Below, one piece after another: positions 13,320 through 22,981 of a stretch of 64,000 nucleotides of DNA. The notes beneath the pieces are model-generated. The model was not told the DNA's origin. It saw nothing but the letters and a program-made list of their open reading frames with translations, and searched no databases. The stretch spans positions 96,001-160,000 of the forward strand of contig NZ_CP091110.1 of assembly GCF_021560175.1 (NCBI RefSeq), written 5' to 3'. How positions within the stretch are numbered: position 1 is the stretch's first letter; every line of letters begins with the position of its first letter. The DNA is from Neobacillus drentensis. Lineage in GTDB: Bacteria; Bacillota; Bacilli; Bacillales; Cytobacillaceae. The position numbers and the translations under genes were made by a program.

Positions 13320-14024
13320 ATGACTTACCAAGTCATTATCCCGGCAGCTGGCCTGGGAAAAAGAATGCGAGCGGGGAAAAACAAACTTTTATTAGAGCTT
13401 AATAGTCTTCCGGTTCTAATTCATACCTTAAAGGTATTTGAAGAGGATGAAGCCTGCATTGGTATTATTTTAGCAATACATACACAGGACACTCAGGAAA
13501 TTAATGAGCTGTTAAAAAAGTATCAAATCTCGAAAGTATCTGATTTGGTGCCGGGCGGGGACGAACGTCAGTACAGCATATACAATGCCCTTAAGACAGT
13601 CAAAGAAGATGGAGTTATCCTTGTACATGATGCAGCTCGGCCGTTTATTCAAAAGGACCATATTCACTCTCTAACAGAGAAGGCAGAAGAAACGGGTGCT
13701 GCTATTATGGGCGTTTCGGCCAAAGACACTATGAAGAAAGTAAATGATGGTGTGGTAGTGGAAACTGTCGAACGTTCAAGCTTGTGGGCTGTTCAAACCC
13801 CACAAGCTTTTCGCGTTTCCTTATTAAAGAAAGCTTATGAAGAAGCCGAAAAGGATCAGTTTCTCGGAACAGATGATGCTAGTTTGGTCGAGCGTATCGG
13901 ATATCCTGTAACTGTTGTCGAAGGGGATTACGATAATATTAAACTGACAACACCCGAAGATTTATTCTTTGCTGAGGCTATTCTTGAAAAGCGGAAGCGC
14001 CTTGAACAGGGGCGAAAAGCATAA
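13320..14024 (+). CDS. ispD: 2-C-methyl-D-erythritol 4-phosphate cytidylyltransferase
   Basis: IspD couples CTP to MEP in the non-mevalonate isoprenoid pathway. The 234-residue protein has the nucleotide-binding start IPAAGLGKRM, then VHDAARPF and TDDASLVE typical of the family. The start ATG follows GAGAGGTATATGT. Codons from residue 223 on (LEKRKRLEQGRKA tail) lie inside a dispersed intergenic repeat that starts at 13987, so the extreme C-terminus is repeat-derived; the catalytic core is intact. ispF, the next-but-one pathway step, follows after that repeat. Confidence 0.96.
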   Translation: MTYQVIIPAAGLGKRMRAGKNKLLLELNSLPVLIHTLKVFEEDEACIGIILAIHTQDTQEINELLKKYQISKVSDLVPGGDERQYSIYNALKTVKEDGVILVHDAARPFIQKDHIHSLTEKAEETGAAIMGVSAKDTMKKVNDGVVVETVERSSLWAVQTPQAFRVSLLKKAYEEAEKDQFLGTDDASLVERIGYPVTVVEGDYDNIKLTTPEDLFFAEAILEKRKRLEQGRKA

Positions 14025-14109
14025 GACGAGCCGGCGGGAAGGTTGTTCTTTAACCTTTTCGACGGATTGGCTTATGACCTCGAGCCCCTAGGCGCTGCAG
14101 CTAGACAGT
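13987..14109 (-). repeat. Dispersed intergenic element, copy 1
   Basis: The copy begins AAAAGCGGAAGCGCC inside ispD and ends GCTGCAGCTAGACA. It shares AAGCATAAGACGAGCCGGC and the hairpin AAGGTT-TTCTTT-AACCTT with the reverse complement of the element at 61089-61331. CATAAG and CTTATG near the arms suggest a larger fold. It carries no gene and overlaps the last 12 codons of ispD. Confidence 0.85.
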
Positions 14110-14160
14110 TATCTAAGTTCAAAGAATTAAATTAAATTTAATAATAAAGGGGTTTTTTTA

Positions 14161-14643
14161 ATGTTTCGAATTGGTCAGGGCTTTGATGTTCACCAATTAA
14201 CAGAGGGGCGCCCGCTAATCATTGGCGGCATTACAATCCCATACGAAAAGGGGCTTCTGGGCCATTCTGATGCGGATGTTTTATTACATACAGTTTGTGA
14301 TGCCTGTCTTGGTGCGATTGGCGAGGGGGATATTGGCAAACATTTTCCTGATACAGACCCAAATTTTAAAGATGCCGACTCTGCCAAACTTACTGAACAC
14401 GTGTGGCAGCTAGTCAAAGATAAGGGATACGAGTTAGTCAATGCAGACTGCACCATTATTGCCCAAAAACCGAAAATGGCCCCTTATATTGAGCAGATGC
14501 GAGCGCGGATTGCTGAATTATTAGAAGCGGCGCCGGATCAAATTAACGTCAAAGCCACTACAACGGAAAAACTGGGATTTACCGGCAGAGGTGAGGGAAT
14601 CGCCTCGCAGGCAGTTGTTTTATTAAAAAAGGTTACTGATTAG
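14161..14643 (+). CDS. ispF: 2-C-methyl-D-erythritol 2,4-cyclodiphosphate synthase
   Basis: IspF forms the cyclic diphosphate intermediate of the MEP isoprenoid pathway. The 160 residues show GFDVHQ at the N-terminus (Asp8 and His10 bind the metal), [17 protein letters not shown] with the third metal ligand, and [16 protein letters not shown] at the end. The length is standard. A GGGG stretch (TAAAGGGG) lies about 7 nt before the ATG. It is separated from ispD by the dispersed element. Confidence 0.97.
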   Translation: MFRIGQGFDVHQLTEGRPLIIGGITIPYEKGLLGHSDADVLLHTVCDACLGAIGEGDIGKHFPDTDPNFKDADSAKLTEHVWQLVKDKGYELVNADCTIIAQKPKMAPYIEQMRARIAELLEAAPDQINVKATTTEKLGFTGRGEGIASQAVVLLKKVTD

Positions 14644-14710
14644 GCTTTATAGATAGAAATCACAATGGTAAAATAAATCGGTTGAGACAATATATTTCGA
14701 TGGAGGCATT

Positions 14711-16171
14711 ATGATGTCAAACGAAGTTCGTGTAAGGTATGCTCCAAGTCCAACGGGACATTTACATATTGGAAACGCCCGTACTGCACTATTCAATTAT
14801 TTATTTGCTCGGAATAAAGGTGGTAAATTTATTATCCGGATAGAGGATACTGATAAGAAACGCAATATCGCCGGCGGGGAAGAAAGCCAATTAAAATATT
14901 TAAAATGGCTAGGAATGGATTGGGATGAAAGCGTTGATGTCGGCGGCGAATACGGTCCTTACCGCCAATCTGAAAGAAACCATATTTATGAAACTTACTA
15001 TAATCAGTTATTAGAAACTGGGCATGCTTATAAGTGTTACTGTACCGAAGAAGAGCTTGAAGCAGAACGTGAAGCACAAACCGAGAGAGGCGAAACTCCT
15101 CACTATTCCGGTAAATGCCGTCATTTAACGGACGAACAGCGCCATCAATTAGAAGCAGAAGGCCGCCAGCCAAGTATTCGAATTGCTGTGCCAGAAAATA
15201 CAACCTATACATTTGACGATATGGTCAAAGGGGTTGTTTCATTTGAATCTGAAGGTATGGGTGACTGGGTCATGGTGAAAAAGGATGGAACACCAACCTA
15301 TAACTTTGCGGTTGCCATCGATGATCACCTAATGGAAATCAGCCATGTACTCCGTGGTGATGACCATATTTCAAACACCCCAAAACAATTAGTGGTTTAT
15401 GAAGCATTGGGCTGGGAACCACCTATTTTTGGACATATGACCTTAATTGTAAACGAAAGCCGTAAGAAGTTAAGTAAGCGTGATGAATCGATTATTCAAT
15501 TTATTGAACAATATGAAGAACTTGGCTATCTTCCAGAAGCATTATTTAACTTTATTACACTGTTAGGCTGGTCACCGGCTGGTGAAGAGGAACTTTACTC
15601 AAAAGAGGAGTTTATTGAGATTTTTGATGCAAATCGTCTTTCAAAATCACCGGCGTTATTTGATCAACAAAAGCTAGCATGGATGAACAATCAATACATG
15701 AAAAAGATCGAGGTTGACCGAGCATTGGAGCTTGCTCTGCCGCACTTAATTAAAGCGGGACGACTAAGCGAAAGCTTAACAGACGAACAGCATGATTGGG
15801 CTCGCAGTCTTGTCGGACTATTACAAGAAAAAATGAGCTTTGGTGCGGAAATCGTAGGATTATCGGATATGTTCTTCGAGGATGAAGCAGTCTATGAAGA
15901 AGATACAAAGGAAATCTTAGCAGGTGAAACAGTTCCGGAAGTGTTAAGGGCTTTTTCTCATGAACTTGACCAACTTGACAGCTTCCGTGCTGACGGTATT
16001 AAAGCAGCTATGAAAGCTGTACAAAAATCAACCGGTCAAAAAGGGAAAAATCTGTTTATGCCAATTCGTGCCGCTGTAACAGGTCAAACACATGGCCCAG
16101 ACCTTCCACAAGCAATCGAATTATTGGGGAAAAATAAGGTCCAAAACAGAATTAATAAAATTATTAGTTAA
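14711..16171 (+). CDS. gltX: Glutamyl-tRNA synthetase
   Basis: GltX charges tRNA-Glu; in Bacillus the enzyme also loads Glu on tRNA-Gln for later amidation, which is presumed here. The 486-residue class I synthetase shows [14 protein letters not shown] (HIGH motif) near the start and KKLSKRDES (KMSKS motif) near residue 255, with an anticodon-binding helical C-terminus. GGAGG lies 5 nt before the first of two ATG codons. The place upstream of cysE-cysS is the Bacillus order. Confidence 0.97.
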   Translation: MMSNEVRVRYAPSPTGHLHIGNARTALFNYLFARNKGGKFIIRIEDTDKKRNIAGGEESQLKYLKWLGMDWDESVDVGGEYGPYRQSERNHIYETYYNQLLETGHAYKCYCTEEELEAEREAQTERGETPHYSGKCRHLTDEQRHQLEAEGRQPSIRIAVPENTTYTFDDMVKGVVSFESEGMGDWVMVKKDGTPTYNFAVAIDDHLMEISHVLRGDDHISNTPKQLVVYEALGWEPPIFGHMTLIVNESRKKLSKRDESIIQFIEQYEELGYLPEALFNFITLLGWSPAGEEELYSKEEFIEIFDANRLSKSPALFDQQKLAWMNNQYMKKIEVDRALELALPHLIKAGRLSESLTDEQHDWARSLVGLLQEKMSFGAEIVGLSDMFFEDEAVYEEDTKEILAGETVPEVLRAFSHELDQLDSFRADGIKAAMKAVQKSTGQKGKNLFMPIRAAVTGQTHGPDLPQAIELLGKNKVQNRINKIIS

Positions 16172-16208
16172 CAAGATAAAGAAAATGTAATATAGTAGAG
16201 GAAACAAG

Positions 16209-16244
16209 AAAAGCGGAGTACACTAGCCGCTTGAACTGGACAGA
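16209..16244 (+). repeat. Dispersed intergenic element, short copy 2
   Basis: AAAAGCGGAG and, 24 nt on, GAACTGGACAGAT match the two ends of the longer copies at 14.0, 24.6 and 61.1 kb, with the middle missing. It lies between gltX and the T-box leader. The match is short, so the assignment is tentative. Confidence 0.5.
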
Positions 16245-16261
16245 TATCAAGGTCCAATGTT

Positions 16262-16562
16262 AGAATCCTAATCACATAAGATAAAGCGAAGAAGAGGAAA
16301 AGTAAAAAAATGATGCTTTAAAGAGAGAACCATCACCGGCTGAAAGTGGTTTAAGCCTCCCATTTTTTGAAATGCACCTCCGAGCCCCATTTCGAAAGGA
16401 GTCAACTCGAGTAGATTTGGGCGGAGTAATCCGTTAACAAGTAGAGTGAGGTAATGATAAGCTTCTGCCCAACCAGTTGGGGAATAGCTAGTCGACCTAA
16501 TCAGAGTGGAACCACGTATTATGCGTCTCTGTCGATTGCGACAGGGGCGCTTTTTCTTTTTA
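16262..16562 (+). promoter_or_regulatory. Cysteine T-box leader of cysE-cysS
   Basis: The element holds the parts of a tRNA-sensing T-box: stem I with AAGAGAGAACCATCACCGGCT-type bases, a specifier loop with GAAATGCACC whose TGC (16373-16375) is a Cys codon, and the T-box bulge AGAGTGGAACCACG (16503-16516). A terminator follows, GCGTCTCTGTCG with CGACAGGGGCGC, then TTTTTCTTTT (16523-16560). Uncharged tRNA-Cys should pair with the TGG of the T-box and allow transcription. The specifier agrees with the downstream genes. Confidence 0.95.
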
Positions 16563-16588
16563 TACACAACAGCAAAGGGGGAAGAGCG

Positions 16589-17263
16589 ATGTTCAAGCGG
16601 ATGAAGGAGGACATCGAGGTTGTTTTTGAACAAGATCCTGCGGCGCGAAGCGCTTTTGAAGTCGTTTTGACTTATTCAGGTTTGCATGCCATTTGGGCAC
16701 ATCGGATTGCACATGCACTCTTCAAGCGAAAATTATATTTCCCTGCCCGTGTCATGTCACAAGCAAGCCGTTTTTTTACCGGAATTGAAATTCATCCTGG
16801 TGCAAAAATAGGCAGGAGATTTTTTATTGATCATGGTATGGGGGTAGTCATAGGGGAAACCTGTGAAATTGGGGATAATGTAACTATATATCAAGGTGTT
16901 ACACTTGGCGGAACAGGGAAAGAAAAAGGAAAACGCCATCCGACGATTAAGGATAATGTCCTTATTGCCACTGGCGCTAAGGTGCTTGGTTCCATTACGG
17001 TAGGCGAAAATTCTAAAATTGGCGGCGGTTCGGTTGTATTAAAAGAGGTACCACCTAACTCAACAGTAGTCGGGATCCCAGGAAGGGTGGTCATTCAAGA
17101 TGGCATCCGCATCCAAAAGGAAAAAGATTTAAACCATTGCGATCTTCCTGACCCAATCGCTGACCGCATCCGCGACGTGGAAAGTGAACTCATTCAATTA
17201 AGGCGAGAGCTTCAAGAATTAAAAGATGAAAGGATAGAAGTTAATGGCCATTCAAATATATAA
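16589..17263 (+). CDS. cysE: Serine O-acetyltransferase
   Basis: CysE acetylates serine to O-acetylserine, the first step of cysteine synthesis. The 224-residue protein has an N-terminal helical part and a left-handed beta-helix of hexapeptide repeats with [17 protein letters not shown] (catalytic His) and [16 protein letters not shown] (CoA loop). ATG 16589 follows AAAGGGGGAAGAGCG; in-frame codons upstream fall in the T-box terminator and are rejected. It overlaps cysS by 20 nt. Both are controlled by the T-box at 16262. Confidence 0.97.
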   Translation: MFKRMKEDIEVVFEQDPAARSAFEVVLTYSGLHAIWAHRIAHALFKRKLYFPARVMSQASRFFTGIEIHPGAKIGRRFFIDHGMGVVIGETCEIGDNVTIYQGVTLGGTGKEKGKRHPTIKDNVLIATGAKVLGSITVGENSKIGGGSVVLKEVPPNSTVVGIPGRVVIQDGIRIQKEKDLNHCDLPDPIADRIRDVESELIQLRRELQELKDERIEVNGHSNI

Positions 17264-18641
17264 TACATTAACCAGAAAAAAGGAAACCTTCGTACCGCTT
17301 GAAGAAGGAAAGGTAAAAATGTATGTCTGCGGTCCAACCGTTTATAATTATATTCATATAGGAAATGCCCGCCCAGCGATCGTGTTTGATACGGTACGCA
17401 GATACCTGGAATATCGCGGCTTTGATGTGAAGTATGTTTCAAACTTCACAGATGTGGATGATAAATTAATTCGCGCAGCTAATCAAATTGGGGAGGATGT
17501 TCCGACCATTGCTAATCGCTTTATCGATGCATACTTTGAGGATGTTTCAGCATTGGGCTGCCAAAAGGCGGATGTCCATCCGCGCGTAATGGAAAATATG
17601 GATATCATCATTGATTTTATCAGTCAATTGGTAGAAAAGGGCTTTGCTTATGAATCAGAGGGGGATGTTTATTTCCGGACTAGAAGCTTTGATGATTACG
17701 GAAAACTCTCACATCAATCTGTTGATGACCTCCAAGTAGGGGCTAGGATTGAAGTCGGTGATAGGAAAGAAGACGACTTAGACTTTGCTCTTTGGAAGAC
17801 GGCAAAAGAAGGGGAAATTTATTGGGAAAGTCCCTGGGGACTTGGACGTCCGGGGTGGCATATCGAATGCTCAGCAATGGCGAAAAAGTACCTAGGCGAG
17901 ACGATTGATATTCACGCTGGAGGTCAAGACTTAACCTTCCCCCATCATGAAAATGAAATTGCCCAATCAGAAGCTCTTTCCGGTAAATTATTCTCCAGGT
18001 ACTGGATGCATAATGGGTATATTAATATTGACAATGAAAAAATGTCTAAATCACTTGGAAACTTTGTCCTAGTTCATGACATTATCAAAAGACACAACCC
18101 ACAAGTATTACGGTTCTTTATGCTGTCGGTTCATTACCGCAATCCAATTAACTATAGTGAGGAATTACTTGAAAGTACAAAGGCTGCGTTTGAACGTTTA
18201 ACAACCTCGTATCAAAATTTAAACCATCGGAAAGAGGCAAGTACGGATTTAACGGATCATAATCAAGAGTGGCTGGATAAGCTGACTGTCTTGCATGAAC
18301 AATTTATTGAGGCGATGGATGATGATTTTAATACAGCTTTAGCCATTTCGGTCCTATTTGAACTATCTAAACTGGCGAATTATTACCTCCTAGAAAAAAA
18401 TACAGCCATTGAGGTAATTGAAGCTTTTACCAGTAAATTTGAAGAGTTATTCGGTGTATTAGGATTAACACTTGGAAGCGAAGAAATGATAGATGAAGAA
18501 ATTGATGCGCTAATTGAACAGCGGAACCAGGCACGGAGAGATCGAAATTTCCAACTGTCCGACCAAATTAGGGATCAGCTAAAGGAAATGAATATCATTC
18601 TAGAGGATACACCGCAAGGCACAAGGTGGAAAAGAGGCTAA
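17244..18641 (+). CDS. cysS: Cysteinyl-tRNA synthetase
   Basis: CysS charges tRNA-Cys. The 465-residue class I enzyme has the zinc Cys29 in [15 protein letters not shown], where HIGN is the HIGH motif, GWHIECSAM with further zinc ligands, and KMSKSLGN near residue 266. The ATG lies inside the 3' end of cysE, so translation is likely coupled. The same T-box that senses tRNA-Cys controls it. Confidence 0.97.
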   Translation: MAIQIYNTLTRKKETFVPLEEGKVKMYVCGPTVYNYIHIGNARPAIVFDTVRRYLEYRGFDVKYVSNFTDVDDKLIRAANQIGEDVPTIANRFIDAYFEDVSALGCQKADVHPRVMENMDIIIDFISQLVEKGFAYESEGDVYFRTRSFDDYGKLSHQSVDDLQVGARIEVGDRKEDDLDFALWKTAKEGEIYWESPWGLGRPGWHIECSAMAKKYLGETIDIHAGGQDLTFPHHENEIAQSEALSGKLFSRYWMHNGYINIDNEKMSKSLGNFVLVHDIIKRHNPQVLRFFMLSVHYRNPINYSEELLESTKAAFERLTTSYQNLNHRKEASTDLTDHNQEWLDKLTVLHEQFIEAMDDDFNTALAISVLFELSKLANYYLLEKNTAIEVIEAFTSKFEELFGVLGLTLGSEEMIDEEIDALIEQRNQARRDRNFQLSDQIRDQLKEMNIILEDTPQGTRWKRG

Positions 18642-18644
18642 TTC

Positions 18645-19052
18645 ATGCTTGATTATGAGAACAATATTGATGCCAAACAATTGAATGGTCTTGCTTTGGC
18701 CTATATGGGGGATGCCGTATTTGAATCTTATGTTAGACGGCACCTTCTCTATAATGGCCAGGTGAGGCCCAATCAATTACATCGTTTGGCGACTAGATAC
18801 GTTTCAGCGAAGGCCCAGTGCCGGATCCTTTTTCAATTTATGGATGAAAAGCTTTTAAATGAAGAGGAATCCGCTGTCGTTCTGCGCGGCAGGAATGCAA
18901 AATCAGGTACCGTTCCAAAAAATACGGATGTTCAAACATACCGCTACAGCACAGCGTTTGAAGCTTTAATTGGCTATTTATTTTTAGAAGGAAGATTGGA
19001 ACGGTTAGAGGAGTTAGTGGAGAGGGCCTTTAGCTGTGTTGAAGACGCATGA
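18645..19052 (+). CDS. mrnC: Mini-ribonuclease III
   Basis: MrnC is a dimeric RNase III catalytic domain without the dsRNA-binding domain; in B. subtilis it trims both ends of pre-23S rRNA. The 135 residues show [12 protein letters not shown] (catalytic Asp23) and [13 protein letters not shown], the second acidic motif. It starts 3 nt behind cysS. A matching pre-23S stem is present at 108-129 and 3162-3180 in this window. Confidence 0.95.
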   Translation: MLDYENNIDAKQLNGLALAYMGDAVFESYVRRHLLYNGQVRPNQLHRLATRYVSAKAQCRILFQFMDEKLLNEEESAVVLRGRNAKSGTVPKNTDVQTYRYSTAFEALIGYLFLEGRLERLEELVERAFSCVEDA

Positions 19053-19097
19053 TAACAGGCGAATATCGCTTTCTAATGAAAGGAGGAACGAAATAAT

Positions 19098-19841
19098 ATG
19101 AATCAGGAATACATTGTTGGAAAAAATCCAGTTATCGAAGCACTAAAATCGGAAAGAGATATCAATAAGATTTTAATTGCCGAAGGTTCACAACGGGGAC
19201 AGATGCAGCAGATTACCCAATTGGCGAAAGAAGCCAATGTTCTTGTGCAATTTGTTCCAAAGAAAAAACTTGACCAAATTGCTGAAGAAAATCATCAAGG
19301 TGTGCTTGCCTATGTGGCGGCTTACCAATATGCGGAAATGGATGATTTGTTTACTGCAGCAGAGAAGAGAAATGAGGCACCGTTCTTTTTACTGCTTGAT
19401 GAAATAGAGGATCCCCATAACCTAGGTTCCATTATGCGGACTGCGGATGCAGTTGGGGCACATGGTATCATCATTCCAAAACGGAGGGCGGTTGGATTAA
19501 CCGCAACGGTGGCAAAGGCTTCAACAGGGGCAATTGAATATATTCCAGTGGTCCGGGTAACGAATATGGCACGTACGATTGATGAGCTGAAAGAACGGGG
19601 CGTATGGATTGCTGGAACAGATGCCAAGGGAAAGGAAGATTACCGTCAGATGGATGGAACGCTTCCACTCGGTTTAGTAATTGGCAGCGAGGGAAAAGGA
19701 ATGGGAAGGTTAATTCGTGATAAATGTGACTTTCTCATCCAATTGCCAATGGCCGGTAAAGTAACTTCATTAAATGCTTCTGTAGCTGCATCCCTACTCA
19801 TGTATGAGGTATATCGCAAACGTCATCCACTTGGCAGGTAG
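19098..19841 (+). CDS. rlmB: 23S rRNA 2'-O-methyltransferase RlmB (TrmH/SpoU family)
   Basis: The 247-residue protein has the three SpoU motifs: NLGSIMRTADAVGAHG, VIGSEGKGM and LNASVAASLLMYE, which form the trefoil-knot SAM site, after an N-terminal L30e-like substrate domain. In the E. coli counterpart the target is G2251 of 23S rRNA. AAAGGAGG lies 11 nt before the ATG. It abuts rae1. Confidence 0.94.
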   Translation: MNQEYIVGKNPVIEALKSERDINKILIAEGSQRGQMQQITQLAKEANVLVQFVPKKKLDQIAEENHQGVLAYVAAYQYAEMDDLFTAAEKRNEAPFFLLLDEIEDPHNLGSIMRTADAVGAHGIIIPKRRAVGLTATVAKASTGAIEYIPVVRVTNMARTIDELKERGVWIAGTDAKGKEDYRQMDGTLPLGLVIGSEGKGMGRLIRDKCDFLIQLPMAGKVTSLNASVAASLLMYEVYRKRHPLGR

Positions 19842-19846
19842 TGGAT

Positions 19847-20356
19847 ATGGACATCCTGCTTGTCGACGGATACAACATTATTGGATCCTGGCCAGAATTA
19901 AAAGTACTCAAGGACAGGGATTTACCGGCTGCAAGGGATCGACTAATCGAAAAAATGGCCGAATATCAGGCCTTTTCCGGTTACCGTGTGATTATTGTTT
20001 TTGATGCCTATTATGTCCAAGGGATAGAGAAAAAGTATAAAAATCATAAGGTTGAGGTTATTTTTACAAAGGAAAATGAAACAGCGGATGAGCGGATTGA
20101 AAAAATGGCGATTAGCTTAAGCAATCGAAGAACACAAATCCATGTAGCAACCTCTGATTTTACAGAACAATGGGCGATATTTGGACAGGGTGCATTAAGA
20201 AAGTCTGCGCGTGAACTGCTGATTGAAATGTCCTCCATTGAAAAAGGAATCGAAAAGAAAGTGAAAAAGATCCAAGAAAAAAAGCCGTTCTCTAAGATAC
20301 CGATTAGTGAAGAAATGGCAGAAATTTTTGAAAAATGGCGCAGAGGCGAGAAATGA
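19847..20356 (+). CDS. rae1: Ribosome-associated endoribonuclease Rae1 (NYN domain, YacP)
   Basis: Rae1 enters the ribosomal A site and cuts mRNA in a translation-dependent way in B. subtilis. The 169 residues form a NYN/PIN-like domain: ILLVDGYNIIGSW at the start, VIIVFDAY, and TKENETADERIE with conserved acidic residues. ATG 19847 gives the family start MDILLVDGYN; a GTG at 19841 overlapping the rlmB stop is the alternative. The tight spacing points to coupling with rlmB. Confidence 0.93.
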   Translation: MDILLVDGYNIIGSWPELKVLKDRDLPAARDRLIEKMAEYQAFSGYRVIIVFDAYYVQGIEKKYKNHKVEVIFTKENETADERIEKMAISLSNRRTQIHVATSDFTEQWAIFGQGALRKSARELLIEMSSIEKGIEKKVKKIQEKKPFSKIPISEEMAEIFEKWRRGEK

Positions 20357-20426
20357 GCTATCGACTTCAAAATATTTCTAATGTATACTAGTAATATCTA
20401 TGCATGTTCGGTGGAGGGGATCTACT

Positions 20427-21077
20427 ATGAGTACGGACTTCGGAGCAAAGATTAACGAACACTTTTTCGTAATGGAAGACGAGGGAATTGTCGACTTGGT
20501 ACACCAAGGTGATAGTGAAGCATTGGATTATTTGATTCACAAGTATCGTAATTTTGTGCGTGCAAAAGCAAGATCCTATTTTTTAATTGGAGCAGATAAG
20601 GAAGATATTGTCCAAGAAGGAATGATTGGCTTATATAAGGCCATTCGTGATTTTCGCGAGGACAAGCTGACTTCCTTTAAAGCGTTTGCTGAACTCTGTA
20701 TTACCCGCCAGATCATCACGGCAATTAAGACCGCAACACGGCAAAAGCATATTCCGTTAAACTCGTATGTATCATTGGACAAGCCTATTTATGATGAAGA
20801 ATCTGACCGTACTTTAATGGACGTTCTATCAGGTGCGAAGGTCCTGGATCCTGAAGAATTAATTATCAATCAAGAAGAATTCGACCATATTGAAGTAAAA
20901 ATGACTGAGTTATTAAGCGACCTAGAACGAAAGGTGCTAGCACTCTATTTAGACGGCCAATCGTATCAGGAAATTTCTGAAGAGCTGAATCGTCATGTGA
21001 AATCTATTGATAATGCCTTACAGCGGGTTAAGCGAAAACTAGAGCGTTATCTGGAAATTCGAGAATTTTCGTTGTAG
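20427..21077 (+). CDS. sigH: RNA polymerase sigma factor SigH
   Basis: SigH directs early sporulation, competence and stationary-phase genes in Bacillus. The 216 residues include region 2 (ALDYLIHKYRNFVRAKARSY, GADKEDIVQEGMIGLYKAIRDF) and a region 4 helix-turn-helix (SYQEISEELNRHVKSIDNAL). ATG 20427 follows GGTGGAGGGG at a good distance; a further ATG at 20400 is upstream of that site. Its presence supports a sporulating Bacillaceae host. Confidence 0.97.
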   Translation: MSTDFGAKINEHFFVMEDEGIVDLVHQGDSEALDYLIHKYRNFVRAKARSYFLIGADKEDIVQEGMIGLYKAIRDFREDKLTSFKAFAELCITRQIITAIKTATRQKHIPLNSYVSLDKPIYDEESDRTLMDVLSGAKVLDPEELIINQEEFDHIEVKMTELLSDLERKVLALYLDGQSYQEISEELNRHVKSIDNALQRVKRKLERYLEIREFSL

Positions 21078-21127
21078 GTAAAGCAATGAAATAGTATGTC
21101 AATATTAGTAACCCGTTTTAGGAGTTA

Positions 21128-21156
21128 TTGACATTAAATAGGGGTCATGTTACATT
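21128..21156 (+). promoter_or_regulatory. SigA-type promoter of rpmG-secE-nusG
   Basis: TTGACA (21128-21133), a 17-nt spacer and TACATT (21151-21156) with an extended TG one base before it. It lies about 40 nt upstream of the rpmG start. Confidence 0.8.
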
Positions 21157-21194
21157 TTTAGTGAAACAAAAGAAGAATGTTGAAGGTGTCGAAT

Positions 21195-21341
21195 ATGAGT
21201 AAAAAAGTCATCTTAGCTTGTGTGGAGTGCGGCTCCCGAAATTATTCGACAGTCGGTAAAGACACACAATCGGAACGATTAGAATTAAAAAAGTTTTGTA
21301 AGACCTGTGCGGCCCATACGATCCACCGGGAAACAAAATAA
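21195..21341 (+). CDS. rpmG: 50S ribosomal protein L33 (zinc type)
   Basis: The 48-residue protein has C9-x2-C12 and C35-x2-C38, the zinc-binding form of L33, and ends HTIHRETK. Bacillus genomes usually carry more than one L33 gene, some without cysteines; this is the one next to secE (B. subtilis rpmGB). AAGGTG lies about 8 nt before the ATG. Confidence 0.96.
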   Translation: MSKKVILACVECGSRNYSTVGKDTQSERLELKKFCKTCAAHTIHRETK

Positions 21342-21389
21342 AGATAGATACTAGCATTGCTTACTTAAGTTGTTGGGGGTTACGAGATC

Positions 21390-21572
21390 ATGCAGCGCAT
21401 AACGAAATTCTTCAGTGATATATTCCGTGAAATGAGAAAGGTCAGCTGGCCGAAACGTGGGGAATTGGTTCGTTCGACGGTTACTGTTTTAACAACAGTC
21501 GTATTTTTCGCAGCGTTTTTTGCTGTACTAGATTTAGGAATCTCTAAATTGATTCGGCTAATTCTTGAATAA
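21390..21572 (+). CDS. secE: Preprotein translocase subunit SecE
   Basis: The 60-residue protein is the short, single-span SecE of Gram-positives: an amphipathic FRDIFREMRKVSWPKRGELVR-like helix followed by one membrane segment (about 29-52). It joins SecY (48383-49678) in the Sec channel. GTTGGGGGTTACG precedes the ATG. A terminator-like hairpin lies between it and nusG. Confidence 0.95.
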   Translation: MQRITKFFSDIFREMRKVSWPKRGELVRSTVTVLTTVVFFAAFFAVLDLGISKLIRLILE

Positions 21573-21621
21573 ATAGCCATCATTCATGGTATAATGGAAA
21601 TTATTAAAGGAATTTTTATCT

Positions 21622-21646
21622 AAAAACCCGTATAAACGGGTTTTTT
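21622..21646 (+). terminator. Terminator or attenuator between secE and nusG
   Basis: AAAACCCG and CGGGTTTT form a stem with a TATAAA loop, followed by further T residues. nusG is 110 nt downstream with no obvious own promoter, so partial read-through is likely. Confidence 0.8.
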
Positions 21647-21722
21647 AATTTGTCTTGAAAAGTGGAAGCGGTTGGGTTAGTGTCGTGATGCTCAGGAAAG
21701 GCATTAAAATTTCTGCAAAATT

Positions 21723-21753
21723 GAGGGAGGGACGGACGATCTAGTCCTCTTAA
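21723..21753 (+). promoter_or_regulatory. Distant, structured ribosome binding site of nusG
   Basis: The only Shine-Dalgarno-like sequence, GAGGGAGGG (21723-21731), ends 22 nt before the nusG ATG, too far for normal use. GGAC (21734-21737) and GTCC (21744-21747) can pair; with this hairpin folded out the spacing becomes about 8 nt. A competing pairing of GAGGGAC (21727-21733) with GTCCTC (21744-21749) would hide the site. Confidence 0.5.
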
Positions 21754-22287
21754 ATGGAAAAGAATTGGTACGTAGTTCATACTTACTCTGGTTATGAAAA
21801 TAAGGTAAAAGCGAATTTAGAAAAAAGGGTTGAATCAATGGGCATGGCAGATAAAATATTCCGTGTCGTTGTACCTGAGGAAGAAGAAACAGAAATTAAA
21901 AACGGCAAAAAGAAGGTTGTCAAACGTAAGGTATTCCCTGGTTACGTATTAGTCGAACTAGTTATGACAGATGATTCTTGGTATGTAGTCCGTAATACTC
22001 CTGGTGTAACAGGATTTGTGGGTTCTGCCGGTTCCGGCTCAAAACCAACACCATTACTTCCTGAGGAAGTAGTCGTGTTACTTAAGCGGATGGGTGTAGA
22101 AGAAAAACGGATTGATGTTGATTATGAAATTGGAGAAACAGTTCGCGTAAAGGAAGGTCCTTTTGCTAACTTCACTGGATCTGTCGAAGAAATGGACAAG
22201 GACCGTTCAAAACTCAAAGTTCTTGTAAATATGTTTGGCCGTGACACTCCGGTAGAACTTGATTTTACACAGATTGAAAAATTATAA
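21754..22287 (+). CDS. nusG: Transcription elongation/antitermination factor NusG
   Basis: NusG binds RNA polymerase and affects pausing and termination. The 177 residues contain the NGN domain (WYVVHTYSGYENKVK at the start, FPGYVLVE) and a C-terminal KOW motif (VKEGPFANFTGSVEEMD). An in-frame TAA adjoins the ATG at 21754, so this start is certain, although its ribosome binding site is unusually far away. It follows rpmG and secE as in B. subtilis. Confidence 0.97.
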   Translation: MEKNWYVVHTYSGYENKVKANLEKRVESMGMADKIFRVVVPEEEETEIKNGKKKVVKRKVFPGYVLVELVMTDDSWYVVRNTPGVTGFVGSAGSGSKPTPLLPEEVVVLLKRMGVEEKRIDVDYEIGETVRVKEGPFANFTGSVEEMDKDRSKLKVLVNMFGRDTPVELDFTQIEKL

Positions 22288-22355
22288 AAACCTATGTGTT
22301 GGAACAGAATTTTTGTGTGATTTAAAAGAAAAATAATCAGTTATTGTAAAAAAAC

Positions 22356-22384
22356 TTGAAATCATATTTAAAAAATGTTACTAT
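22356..22384 (+). promoter_or_regulatory. SigA-type promoter of rplK-rplA
   Basis: TTGAAA (22356-22361), a 17-nt spacer and TACTAT (22379-22384). Transcription would start near 22391 and leave a leader of about 130 nt before rplK. Confidence 0.8.
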
Positions 22385-22390
22385 TTCATA

Positions 22391-22523
22391 GGTCAGTATG
22401 TCTCCGTTGTGAGATTAGACTAATGTTTAAGTTCTTTATGATTTTTATATAAAGACATATGTTGAGTGGGAGGGTCTAATTGGTCCCTATTACCACATCA
22501 CGGACTTTAAGGAGGTGTGTCTC
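22391..22523 (+). promoter_or_regulatory. rplK (L11) mRNA leader
   Basis: The leader ends with a foldable block, GTGGGAGGGTCTAATTGG and TCCCTATTACCAC, just before the AAGGAGGTG site. In other bacteria L1 represses its own L11-L1 mRNA by binding a leader structure; this block is a candidate but the L1 site was not proven from sequence. Confidence 0.45.
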
Positions 22524-22949
22524 GTGGCTAAAAAAGTAATTAAAGTCGTTAAATTACAAATTCCTGCTGGTAAAGCTAATCCAGCGCCACCGGTTGGTCC
22601 TGCACTAGGTCAAGCAGGTGTTAATATCATGGGATTCTGTAAGGAATTTAACGCTCGTACAGCAGATCAAGCTGGATTAATCATTCCTGTTGAAATTACG
22701 GTATTTGAAGACCGTTCATTTACATTTATTACGAAAACTCCTCCTGCTGCCGTTCTTTTAAAAGTAGCAGCTGGAATCCAGTCTGGTTCAGGTGAACCTA
22801 ACCGTAATAAAGTAGCAACAGTAAAGCGTGATAAAGTACGCGAGATTGCGGAACAAAAAATGCCTGACCTAAACGCAGCTAGCGTTGAAGCAGCAATGCG
22901 CATGGTTGAAGGTACTGCACGCAGCATGGGTATCGTTATCGAAGACTAA
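22524..22949 (+). CDS. rplK: 50S ribosomal protein L11
   Basis: L11 builds the GTPase-associated centre with 23S rRNA. The 141-residue protein has [20 protein letters not shown] at the N-terminus and the RNA-binding C-domain ending SMGIVIED. The start is GTG 22524, which gives MAKKVIKVV and is spaced well from AAGGAGGTG; an ATG at 22515 overlapping that site is rejected. Confidence 0.98.
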   Translation: MAKKVIKVVKLQIPAGKANPAPPVGPALGQAGVNIMGFCKEFNARTADQAGLIIPVEITVFEDRSFTFITKTPPAAVLLKVAAGIQSGSGEPNRNKVATVKRDKVREIAEQKMPDLNAASVEAAMRMVEGTARSMGIVIED

Positions 22950-22981
22950 TCCATGTAACTGAAGCGCAAGTGTAATGAAGG

